Shown: positions 6,701 to 12,843 of the stretch, piece after piece
How positions within the stretch are numbered: position 1 is the stretch's first letter
Layout of the letters: every line of letters begins with the position of its first letter
Assembly: GCA_937890875.1 (NCBI GenBank)
Contig: CALAEB010000251.1
Coordinates: 1-12,843 of the forward strand
Direction of reading: 5' to 3'
Length of the DNA: 12,843 bases
Source of the DNA: an uncultured Anaerolineaceae bacterium
GTDB lineage: Bacteria; Chloroflexota; Anaerolineae; Anaerolineales; Anaerolineaceae
Translations under genes and position numbers: made by a program
Notes under the pieces: model-generated
Database searches by the model: none
What the model was told of the DNA's origin: nothing
The model's input: the letters and a program-made list of their open reading frames with translations, nothing else

Positions 6701-6928
6701 TTTATTTCCTCTTTTCTTGAATTCAGATTCCAGAGCGTATCACAGAGATACCGAAAAACAGAACCCTTTTTCACTGGTTGATGGCAACCTTTTCCGAAAG
6801 CCCCGATTCCCGATTCAAATGACACGCTCTTTCTGACTACGCCAGTTATCCGGAATTATCCTTTATTCTCATCCTTCCGGAATATAAAAATTGACAGATA
6901 TCCGCTTCCGTTTCTCTTAAAGATTTAT

Positions 6929-8368
6929 TCAAAGCTCGTCTTTATCAGCCTGAATTTGAATATATTCAAGAAATACGGCAGCCACCGATTTAATGTTATC
7001 GTGCAGCCCTTCCACCATCAAATATTCATTCGGCGCATGAATTTTTCCGCCGTGCCCCAACCCGTATGCGACAAACGGGACATGCAGCGGGTCGGTTGTG
7101 AATAAATAAGCCGGACCTGTTCCGGGCAAAAGCGGCCATACCTCATTCGGAACTTTGCCGCTTGATTCCATCGCCCGGACCGCCGCCACGGCAAGATCAT
7201 TATCCGGATCCGTCTTTGAATAAAGCGTCGGTTCCGCAAAATTGAATTGAATATCATCAAAGCCATGCTTCACGAAGTGGGCCTTGATTTTTTCCAGGAT
7301 ATCTTCCGGTTTTTGGTTCGGTACCAGGCGGCAGTCAATTTTCACCCGGACCCGGTATGGGATGATCGTTTTTGTCCCGTCGCCGTTATAGCCGCCCCAA
7401 ATTCCGGGGATGTTCATGGTCGGGCCGAAGAGATATGCTTTCACCAGATCCTCCCCATGATAATCCACCTTGAACCGATCCACATCAAATGCTTTCAGAT
7501 ACATTTCTTCATCAAAAGTTTCAGCCAGACGCTTGATCAGTTTTTTATCGGTTTCCGAAGGTTCCAGAACATCATCATAAAAACCCTCCACCAGAATCTT
7601 GCCGTCCGGTGAACGCAAGCTGTTCAAAGCCCAGACCATTCTCCAAATCGGATTCTCAATCCAGGCACCATTCATGCTGTGAAGATCGATGCTTTTCGGC
7701 CCGCCCCATTTTCCGCCTTTGACTTCCAATTCAAAATAGAGCATACCCTTATTGCCCAGGAGAACCTTGGGAACGAAATTTTCGTTTTCGCGGTTGCCCG
7801 GCAGATAAACGCCATCCGCTGACGACAGTTCCGCCGCATATTCGTTGACAAACCGTTTCAAGTTTACACTGCCGGCCTCTTCTTCACCTTCGATCACAAA
7901 AATGAAATTAAGCGGTACGTCGCCCAGAACTTTCTGCATTGATTCGATTGCTTTAAAACAACCCACAAGCGGACCCTTTGAGTTAGAGATTCCGCGTCCG
8001 ACGATGCTCGGTCCAAATTTGGGAAGATCGACAATTTCCGCCGCGTAAGGATCGACAGTCCATTCATCAAAAGGTTCCGGCGGCTGCACGTCATAAAGGC
8101 AGTAAATAATCAGCGATTTTGCTTTTGGGTTTTTGCTTTTCACCGTTTCGTAAACAACCGGGCTTCCTTCCGGATATTCGACAAGCCGGACATCAGTGGA
8201 GCCTAAGCGCCGGATATGGTCCGCGACCATTTCAGCGCATTCATGAATTCCAAGGTTCTGGGAAGCAACGCTCGGCTGCCGGACCAATTCCCTGGCTTCT
8301 TCCAGATAGCGCGGGAAATTTTCCTGAATATCGTCATAAACAGCATCACGAATTTTTGAGTTGTACAT
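6929..8368 (-). CDS. M20-family (M20/M25/M40) peptidase homologue with altered metal site
   Basis: 479 residues laid out like M20 dipeptidases of the CNDP/PepV-related type: catalytic domain halves around a dimerisation domain (about 215-365). Recognisable motifs are LYDVQP (91-96), GRGISNSKG (124-132), EGEEEAGS (160-167), DLHS (228-231) and HAPNEYL (444-450). Against the family pattern several metal ligands are missing. Leu91 replaces the His of GHxDVQP, Asn129 replaces the bridging Asp of GRGxxDxKG, and Gly191 stands at the third-ligand Asp by my alignment to human CNDP2. Retained are the Glu pair (163-164), the dimer-domain His230 and the final His444. The frame is intact and well conserved in the rest of the fold, so it is not a decaying gene. 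It may be a divergent active subgroup or a binding/regulatory pseudoenzyme. AAGGAA stands 9 nt before the ATG. It follows dppC by 252 nt. Confidence 0.88.
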   Translation of the reverse strand: MYNSKIRDAVYDDIQENFPRYLEEARELVRQPSVASQNLGIHECAEMVADHIRRLGSTDVRLVEYPEGSPVVYETVKSKNPKAKSLIIYCLYDVQPPEPFDEWTVDPYAAEIVDLPKFGPSIVGRGISNSKGPLVGCFKAIESMQKVLGDVPLNFIFVIEGEEEAGSVNLKRFVNEYAAELSSADGVYLPGNRENENFVPKVLLGNKGMLYFELEVKGGKWGGPKSIDLHSMNGAWIENPIWRMVWALNSLRSPDGKILVEGFYDDVLEPSETDKKLIKRLAETFDEEMYLKAFDVDRFKVDYHGEDLVKAYLFGPTMNIPGIWGGYNGDGTKTIIPYRVRVKIDCRLVPNQKPEDILEKIKAHFVKHGFDDIQFNFAEPTLYSKTDPDNDLAVAAVRAMESSGKVPNEVWPLLPGTGPAYLFTTDPLHVPFVAYGLGHGGKIHAPNEYLMVEGLHDNIKSVAAVFLEYIQIQADKDEL

Positions 8369-8620
8369 TAGTTAATTCCTTTTTTAGTTAATGTTGCCGT
8401 AAATAAAAAACGCAAATCTTTAAATAACGCATCACAGATACTTCATTTCTCCCCGCCGCCGAAACGGTCAGGATACTTAACGCTTATCATTTCATTAATC
8501 CAACCGATCGTTCTTCTCTGCTTTCGCTGAACTTCCAGAAATATGAAATACTTTCCGAATAAAGAATCTTTTCATATTTCGAAAAGCCGCTGAATTTCCG
8601 ATTCCAAATCATCCGCAAAT
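8369..8620. other. Spacer between dppC and the M20 gene, with a hairpin
   Basis: 252 nt with no gene. An 11-bp inverted repeat (8538-8548 with 8570-8580, loop 21 nt) lies about 40 nt after the dppC stop and has no T-run after it. The octamer TTAGTTAA occurs twice (8368-8375 and 8384-8391), flanking the M20 ribosome site. The purine core GGAA lies between the copies. No convincing promoter was found for the M20 gene, so read-through from dppC is the simplest view. Confidence 0.5.
8538..8580 (-). repeat. 11-bp inverted repeat downstream of dppC
   Basis: GAAATATGAAA (8538-8548) and TTTCATATTTC (8570-8580) are exact reverse complements around a 21-nt loop. The stem is A/T-rich and no U-tract follows, so a terminator is unlikely. 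It could be an mRNA-processing or stability element, or a protein-binding site. Confidence 0.6.
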
Positions 8621-9526
8621 TCATACATCATAAGTGGATTTGGGATCCAAAGCGTCACGCAGCCAGTCCCCAATGAAGTTAAACGCCAGCACAGTCAGGA
8701 TGATACATAATCCTGGCAACGTGGACAGCCACCAGGCGTTAGACAGGTAATTTCTTCCCGTTGCCAGCATATTCCCCCAGGTGGGAATCGTCGACGGTAC
8801 GCCCATGCCCAAAAAGGTGAGCGAAGATTCGGTCATGATATACAACCCTATTTCCATGCTTGACAGAATAATGATCGGAGCAAGCAGATTCGGAAGGATA
8901 TGCTTAAAGATGATCCGTGCGTTGCTCGCGCCTAACGCGCGGGCCGCCATGATATACTCCTGTTCCTTCCCGGACAATGTCTGCCCCCGGACCAAGCGCG
9001 CATAAGATACCCACCCGGTAAAACCCAGGACAAAAATCAGGTTTTGCAGGCTGGGACCCAATGTAACGACAAAGGTGATCGCCAGCAGAAGAAAGGGAAA
9101 CGCCAGAAATATGTCGACAATTCTCATAATAATGCTGTCCACGATGCCGCCATAATATCCCGAGATCAATCCCAGCACAGTGCCAATCACAGTCGAAATG
9201 ACGACGCCGGCGAACCCGACGAACAGTGAAATTCTCGTCCCGTATACCATTCTGCTCAGAATATCGCGGCCCAGCTGATCCGTCCCCAGCAAGTAAGCCG
9301 GATCTCCGTTTTCCTCCCACGCGGGAGGCAGCATCCGCGCCCGCAGACTCTGTTTATTGGGATCCTGGGTTGCGAACTGTTCCTGAAATATTGCAACCAG
9401 AAGAAGAAAAATAAGAATAATAAATCCAATCATGGCAGTCCGGCTGCGAACCAACAATCGCAGAAATTTCTTGAATGAACTCCTTTTCGCATCTTTCTCT
9501 TTTTGAGGCAATTGAATTTCATTCAT
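8621..9526 (-). CDS. dppC: Peptide ABC transporter permease, DppC/OppC-type
   Basis: 301-residue inner-membrane permease, partner of DppB. The N-terminus is charged and cytoplasmic (1-30), followed by a first membrane helix (about 31-48). The large external loop carries the family mark LLGTDQLGRDILSR (79-92). The EAA coupling loop is EYIMAARALGAS...HILPN (190-213). The C-terminal marks ESSLTFLGMGVP (233-244) and GDWLRDALDPK (286-296) are textbook for DppC/OppC/NikC. The ATG (9524-9526) lies 4 nt after the dppB stop, and its AGGGTGA ribosome site overlaps that stop. Family membership is certain. The solute (dipeptide, oligopeptide, or nickel/other) is less so, although the adjacent hydrolases favour a peptide-like solute. 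Confidence 0.95.
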   Translation of the reverse strand: MNEIQLPQKEKDAKRSSFKKFLRLLVRSRTAMIGFIILIFLLLVAIFQEQFATQDPNKQSLRARMLPPAWEENGDPAYLLGTDQLGRDILSRMVYGTRISLFVGFAGVVISTVIGTVLGLISGYYGGIVDSIIMRIVDIFLAFPFLLLAITFVVTLGPSLQNLIFVLGFTGWVSYARLVRGQTLSGKEQEYIMAARALGASNARIIFKHILPNLLAPIIILSSMEIGLYIMTESSLTFLGMGVPSTIPTWGNMLATGRNYLSNAWWLSTLPGLCIILTVLAFNFIGDWLRDALDPKSTYDV

Positions 9527-9530
9527 AGCT

Positions 9531-10448
9531 TCACCCTAACCTGATCCGCGGATCGATCAACAAATACAGCATGTCGATAAAAAAATTAATTAATACAAAA
9601 AATACAGCGATCATGAAAACAGTCGTCTGAATTACAGGAAAATCATATACATTGATCGACTCGATTAATAACCTTCCGATCCCCGGCCAGGCAAATACCG
9701 TTTCAATCACGATTGAGCCGCCCAAAAGATGTCCCATTTGAAGTCCGACCATCGTGACCACCGGGATCAGGGTATTCCGCAAGGCGTGCTTCATAATGAT
9801 CGTTCTTTCGGTTTGCCCTTTGGCCCGCGCAGTCCGAATATAATCCGATTTAATAATCTCCAGCATGCTTGAACGCGTGAGCCGTGCGATCACGGGAGCC
9901 ATGCTCAAGGCGAGCGAAACCGAAGGCATTATCAATTTTTTAAATGAGCCATAGCCTGAAGGAGGCAGCCAGTTCAGGCGGACGGAAAAAATTAAGATCA
10001 ACATGATCCCCAGCCAAAAACCGGGAACAGCTCTGGTAAATACGGCAAGGAAGGTTGCGATATTATCAAAAATCGAATATTGCTTTATCGCCGAAATACA
10101 ACCAAGCGTTACGCCACTCACAACCGCGATCAGCAGTGAGAAAAAAGTTAATTGAAGCGTGCTGGGTAAATGAACTTTTATTAAGTCAACCACCGGCTTT
10201 TTGTAGGTAAACGAAGTCCCGAAGTCCAAAGTAACAATGCCTTTGATATAGTTGACGTATTGTTTCCACAGAGGAAGATCCAGACCTAATGATTTGCGGA
10301 TAATCTCAATGCCTTCTTTGGAACCTTCCGGATTAACAAGAAGACGGGCAGGGTCACCAACCGCACGAAGCAACAAAAAAACAACGGTACACACAACGAA
10401 TAAGACAATAATTGTTTGAACAATTCGCTGGACGATATATCTACCCAT
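9531..10448 (-). CDS. dppB: Peptide ABC transporter permease, DppB/OppB-type
   Basis: 305-residue membrane permease with about six helices. Seen: an N-terminal helix (about 9-29) after MGRYIVQRI, the LDFGTSF motif (74-80), the periplasmic LPPSGYG (161-167), the EAA loop YIRTARAKGQ...HALRN (203-225), ETVFAWPGIGRL (249-260) and a final IDPRIRLG. All are normal for DppB/OppB and the length is normal. The ATG (10446-10448) is preceded by AAGGGGTG. It follows dppA after a 104-nt gap that holds a strong hairpin, and precedes dppC by 4 nt. No ATPase genes (dppD, dppF) occur between this pair and the hydrolases, so energy coupling must come from genes outside the window or from a shared ATPase. Confidence 0.95.
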   Translation of the reverse strand: MGRYIVQRIVQTIIVLFVVCTVVFLLLRAVGDPARLLVNPEGSKEGIEIIRKSLGLDLPLWKQYVNYIKGIVTLDFGTSFTYKKPVVDLIKVHLPSTLQLTFFSLLIAVVSGVTLGCISAIKQYSIFDNIATFLAVFTRAVPGFWLGIMLILIFSVRLNWLPPSGYGSFKKLIMPSVSLALSMAPVIARLTRSSMLEIIKSDYIRTARAKGQTERTIIMKHALRNTLIPVVTMVGLQMGHLLGGSIVIETVFAWPGIGRLLIESINVYDFPVIQTTVFMIAVFFVLINFFIDMLYLLIDPRIRLG

Positions 10449-10487
10449 TACACCCCTTTTCAGCAGTCTGACATAAGCATGTTTATA

Positions 10488-10526
10488 TCCGGTCAGAGCC
10501 CGTGGAAACTCCGGGCCCTGACCGGA
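10488..10526 (-). repeat. Intercistronic hairpin between dppA and dppB
   Basis: Arms 10488-10502 and 10512-10526 pair over 15 positions around a 9-nt loop. The one non-Watson-Crick position (10497 with 10517) reads G-U in the minus-strand transcript but A-C on the plus strand. The stem is thus continuous only in the RNA that is actually made. It starts 26 nt after the dppA stop and has no U-tract. It fits a 3' stabiliser of dppA mRNA or a processing point giving more dppA than dppBC. Confidence 0.8.
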
Positions 10527-10552
10527 ACATCATTCAAATATGCAGGAAAAGA

Positions 10553-12088
10553 TTACTTGTTAAGACTGATTTCTTTGCCGATGATATATTGATCTCTCCG
10601 CGGAGTCCAATTGACACGATTATTGACGCCATAGATGTCATGAGCGAGGAACAGAAAGATCGCGGGGCATTCTTCATAGAGGTAGGCTTGAATTTCCTTA
10701 TGAATTTCAGCCCGTTTTTCGCTGTCCATTTCAGCGCGTGCCAAATCAATCATCTCAGACAATTTATCGTCGCGGACGTAGGAAGTCAGTCCGCTGTTAT
10801 GCATGACGCCTGACAGGATGGAATCCGCATCCGGTTCGCGAACGCCCCAGTTCCAGACCCAAAGTTCGTCATTCACATGCGCTTCCTGTCCGCCGATCAG
10901 CATATCACGGATCTGCTGATTCGCCAGCACGTCCGCGGTCGCGTTGATGCCAATATCCTGAAGCATGCTGGCAATGGCCTCACCGATTTCGCCGCCTTTG
11001 ATCACGACTTCCTCACTGGCAGCGATCTTAAGCGTGATATCGCTCGGGTCAATCCCGGCTTCAGCCAATAACGCAAGCGCCTTCTCCGGATCGTAAGGAT
11101 ACGGTTCAATGCTCGGATCGTATCCGGCAAAGTCGGTCCGATAGAGCGTCGCAAGCTGGTCGGCATATCCGTTGAGAAGATATTCGATAATCGCTTCTTT
11201 ATCAATCGCATAGTTCAACGCCTGACGTACCCGGACATCCTTAAGATACTCGGGGCCGTCCGGAAGAAGATCAATCCCGACGAATATGACCCGTTTTCCG
11301 GCCGTCGTTTCCACACGAAGACCGGCATTTCCTTCGATGGTGGCAAAATCTTCCGGTGACAGATTCAGAATAATATCCGCATTTCCGGTAATTAATTCGG
11401 CAAGCCGCGTGGAAACTTCAGGTACGGGTATGAAAACGAGCCGGTCAACATCGGGTTTTCCGCCCCAATAGTTTTCATTCGCCTCAAGCACGATCCGCTG
11501 ATTAGGCGTATTCTCGACAACTTTATAGGCGCCGGTTCCGATCGGCAGGGTCCCGAAATTATCGCCGGCTTCCTCGGTATAAACAGGAGGAAGCGCCACA
11601 ATTTCCATCGCTCTAAACGGGAGCAGCGGATCAGGTGCATTCGTGATAATATTGACGGTGTATTCATCCACCACTTCGGCCGCTTTCAAGGATTTGAACT
11701 TGTAAGCTTCCTGCGGTGTTCCCGGACGGGTAAAGCGATCGACTGTATATTTTATGGCCTCAGCGTTGAATTTTTCCCCATTCTGAAAAACCACATCTTC
11801 GCGAAGCTTGAACTGCCAGGTGACATCATCAACCATTTCCCACTCTGTCGCCAAAGAGGGGTAGACTTCAGACATATCGCTGCTGATGATTGTCAGTCCG
11901 TCAAAAATGTTCCAGACAAAGTTGCCGCCGGTCGTACCGCCCGCCGTCTGCGGATCCAAATCGGTCGGATCCGAAATCTGGGCAATTACGACTTCGGATT
12001 TCTCGTCCTGGGCAGTTACGCAGACAAGGCCGGCAGTCATTGAAAAAATAACGCCTAATAAAACAATAAATAATAATTTGTTCCTCAT
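10553..12088 (-). CDS. dppA: Extracellular solute-binding protein family 5 (DppA/OppA-type)
   Basis: A 511-residue peptide-binding protein of the SBP_bac_5 family, the receptor for the DppBC permease. The signal peptide is MRNKLL plus a hydrophobic core to about residue 22, with likely cleavage at VTA|QDEK (26/27). Cys23 is not in a lipobox, so the protein is probably soluble rather than lipid-anchored. Family features include ISDPTDLDPQTAGG near the mature N-terminus, YPSLATEW, FQNGEKFNAEAIKYTVDR, LPIGTGAYK and VRQALNYAIDKEAI. The ATG (12086-12088) has GGAGG 5 nt upstream. The gene begins 17 nt after the stop of the AstE-like gene at 12106, so it is not the first gene of the unit. Family 5 proteins bind di- and oligopeptides, nickel, heme or opines; the hydrolase neighbours favour a peptide or acyl-amino acid ligand. 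Confidence 0.93.
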   Translation of the reverse strand: MRNKLLFIVLLGVIFSMTAGLVCVTAQDEKSEVVIAQISDPTDLDPQTAGGTTGGNFVWNIFDGLTIISSDMSEVYPSLATEWEMVDDVTWQFKLREDVVFQNGEKFNAEAIKYTVDRFTRPGTPQEAYKFKSLKAAEVVDEYTVNIITNAPDPLLPFRAMEIVALPPVYTEEAGDNFGTLPIGTGAYKVVENTPNQRIVLEANENYWGGKPDVDRLVFIPVPEVSTRLAELITGNADIILNLSPEDFATIEGNAGLRVETTAGKRVIFVGIDLLPDGPEYLKDVRVRQALNYAIDKEAIIEYLLNGYADQLATLYRTDFAGYDPSIEPYPYDPEKALALLAEAGIDPSDITLKIAASEEVVIKGGEIGEAIASMLQDIGINATADVLANQQIRDMLIGGQEAHVNDELWVWNWGVREPDADSILSGVMHNSGLTSYVRDDKLSEMIDLARAEMDSEKRAEIHKEIQAYLYEECPAIFLFLAHDIYGVNNRVNWTPRRDQYIIGKEISLNK

Positions 12089-12105
12089 TTGATCCTCCAG
12101 ATCTT

Positions 12106-12843
12106 TTAATTTTCGAGTCTTAGTGCTGTCGCACCTTCGCCAATAATATAGGTATAATCGCCTGGGTACATCTTGCTCGGGAGTATTTTCATCATCAGCG
12201 GAATACTTTCTTCACAGGAAGCGAGAATGGTCTCAACTTCCCTGAAATCATAAAGATTAATGATCCTCCCCAGCACAGAGCCTTTTTTGATCGGTTTATT
12301 CAGCATTTCAGCAGTTACTTCCGGAACAAACCATCCGCCGTTGCGTGCCCGTAACAGAGGACGCTGCTTATCCCGGATGACAGTCTGGTTTTTGGGAAGG
12401 AGCGGTTTGCCGGAGAGCATTCCTTTGTATTTCAAAATGTTAAAAATTCCCCGGACAGCTTCTTCGCTCCGCTCTTTCGGCATCCCGATGCCGCCATGCT
12501 CCACGACAAGGCTGTCTTTCCCCTGTGAACCGGCATAATCGGTGATTGTTCCTGAAAAAGCTGATTTTCCGGCATAAATAAGCTCAAATCCAAACATCCG
12601 GGAAAGTTCAAGTTCATGTGTCGGTTCTTCCGGCGTTGTTGTATGCGCGTATATATAATGGATGAGTGTATCGGAACCGCTGTGAAAATCGAGGAGGAAA
12701 TCGGTCTGATCAACCGCGTCATTACATACCGTCGCCATTTGCTGTGTCACCCAGCCCGGGTTCAGTGGATTATCAAATCTCGCTGGAAAAACCCGATTCA
12801 TATTCCAGCCATCCTGAACCGTATGCCGTGAGTTCGTCGCAGC
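12106..12843 (-). CDS. AstE/aspartoacylase-like (M14-type) hydrolase, second copy (partial, N-terminus beyond right edge)
   Basis: The C-terminal 245 residues of a protein about three quarters identical, by hand alignment, to the one at 4907-5920. The frame is open to the last base (first visible residues AATNSRH), so the ATG at 12799-12801 is internal, not a start. Shared features are DGWNMNRVFPAR, DFHSG with the zinc-ligand His, VEHGG, IRDKQRPLLRARNGGWFVPEV and PGDYTYIIGE at the end. The HGDx zinc motif lies outside the window. Differences cluster near the active-site rim: the Y-G pair after the zinc His becomes S-D, and DWCY after GMP becomes KERS. The two copies may therefore prefer different substrates. 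It is 17 nt upstream of dppA and so is co-transcribed with the importer. Confidence 0.87.
   Translation of the reverse strand, partial: AATNSRHTVQDGWNMNRVFPARFDNPLNPGWVTQQMATVCNDAVDQTDFLLDFHSGSDTLIHYIYAHTTTPEEPTHELELSRMFGFELIYAGKSAFSGTITDYAGSQGKDSLVVEHGGIGMPKERSEEAVRGIFNILKYKGMLSGKPLLPKNQTVIRDKQRPLLRARNGGWFVPEVTAEMLNKPIKKGSVLGRIINLYDFREVETILASCEESIPLMMKILPSKMYPGDYTYIIGEGATALRLEN

Noticed and set aside
6776..6789. Small GGTTG/CAACC hairpin between the M20 and amidohydrolase genes as a terminator
   Set aside because: Only a 5-bp stem with no T-run in the direction of transcription.
6849..6881. TCCGGAA/TTCCGGA inverted repeat after the M20 gene
   Set aside because: A 7-bp stem with a 19-nt loop, weak; each arm is itself near-palindromic, so the pairing may be chance.
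6860..6890. Possible promoters for the amidohydrolase gene (GATAAT- and TATATT-like boxes)
   Set aside because: No acceptable -35 element at 16-18 nt from either box.
8595..8617. Resemblance of the dppC-M20 spacer to the stretch at about 6802-6824 as a dispersed repeat
   Set aside because: About 18 of 23 matches with a gap; too short and too imperfect to call a repeat family without a genome search.
12005..12030. DppA as a lipoprotein via Cys23
   Set aside because: The residues before Cys (GLV) do not form a lipobox, which needs a small residue directly before Cys. VTA|Q is a good signal peptidase I site instead.
12799..12801. ATG at 12799-12801 as the start of a short 231-residue protein
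   Set aside because: The frame continues to the window edge with residues matching the paralogue (AATNSRH...DGWN), so this Met is internal.

Overview
The window carries twelve protein-coding genes. Eleven lie on the minus strand and one, osmC-like, on the plus strand. By eye the base composition is moderate (G+C a little under one half), gene spacing is tight and Shine-Dalgarno sites are strong. Both extracellular solute-binding proteins have ordinary signal peptidase I signals and no lipobox. This leans toward a diderm (Gram-negative type) cell that lives on amino acids and peptides. Nothing here fixes the taxon, and no RNA gene, insertion sequence or CRISPR array was seen.

Left part (1-4063, minus strand): a branched-chain-type (HAAT family) amino acid ABC importer. 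In transcription order it is livK (binding protein), livH and livM (permeases) and livG (ATPase, running off the left edge). A well-formed sigma-70-type promoter precedes livK. Two hairpins separate livK from livH, one a perfect 18-bp stem and the other terminator-like. They probably let livK be made in excess of the membrane and ATPase parts.

Middle (4064-4892): a gene-poor divergent spacer, then a plus-strand OsmC-type peroxide reductase. It has its own promoter, whose -35 box lies under a perfect 12-bp palindrome. A strong hairpin follows, whose U-tract serves the minus strand and so closes the operon to the right.

Right part (4907-12843, minus strand): one long gene cluster. In transcription order it is an AstE/aspartoacylase-like (M14-type) hydrolase cut by the right edge, then dppA, dppB and dppC (peptide/oligopeptide importer), an M20-family peptidase homologue, a TIM-barrel amidohydrolase, and a second AstE-like hydrolase about three quarters identical to the first. 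No dppD/dppF ATPase genes lie in the cluster as far as it is visible. The natural reading (inference) is import of a peptide-like or N-acylated amino acid compound followed by hydrolysis in the cytoplasm, with the Liv importer next door handling free amino acids.

The most unusual point is the state of the metal sites. The M20 homologue lacks three of the five canonical zinc ligands. The complete AstE-like protein has Ala where the HxxE zinc motif needs Glu. The amidohydrolase between them keeps a full metal site. The cluster may therefore be a specialised catabolic system with non-canonical hydrolases rather than an ordinary dipeptide operon.
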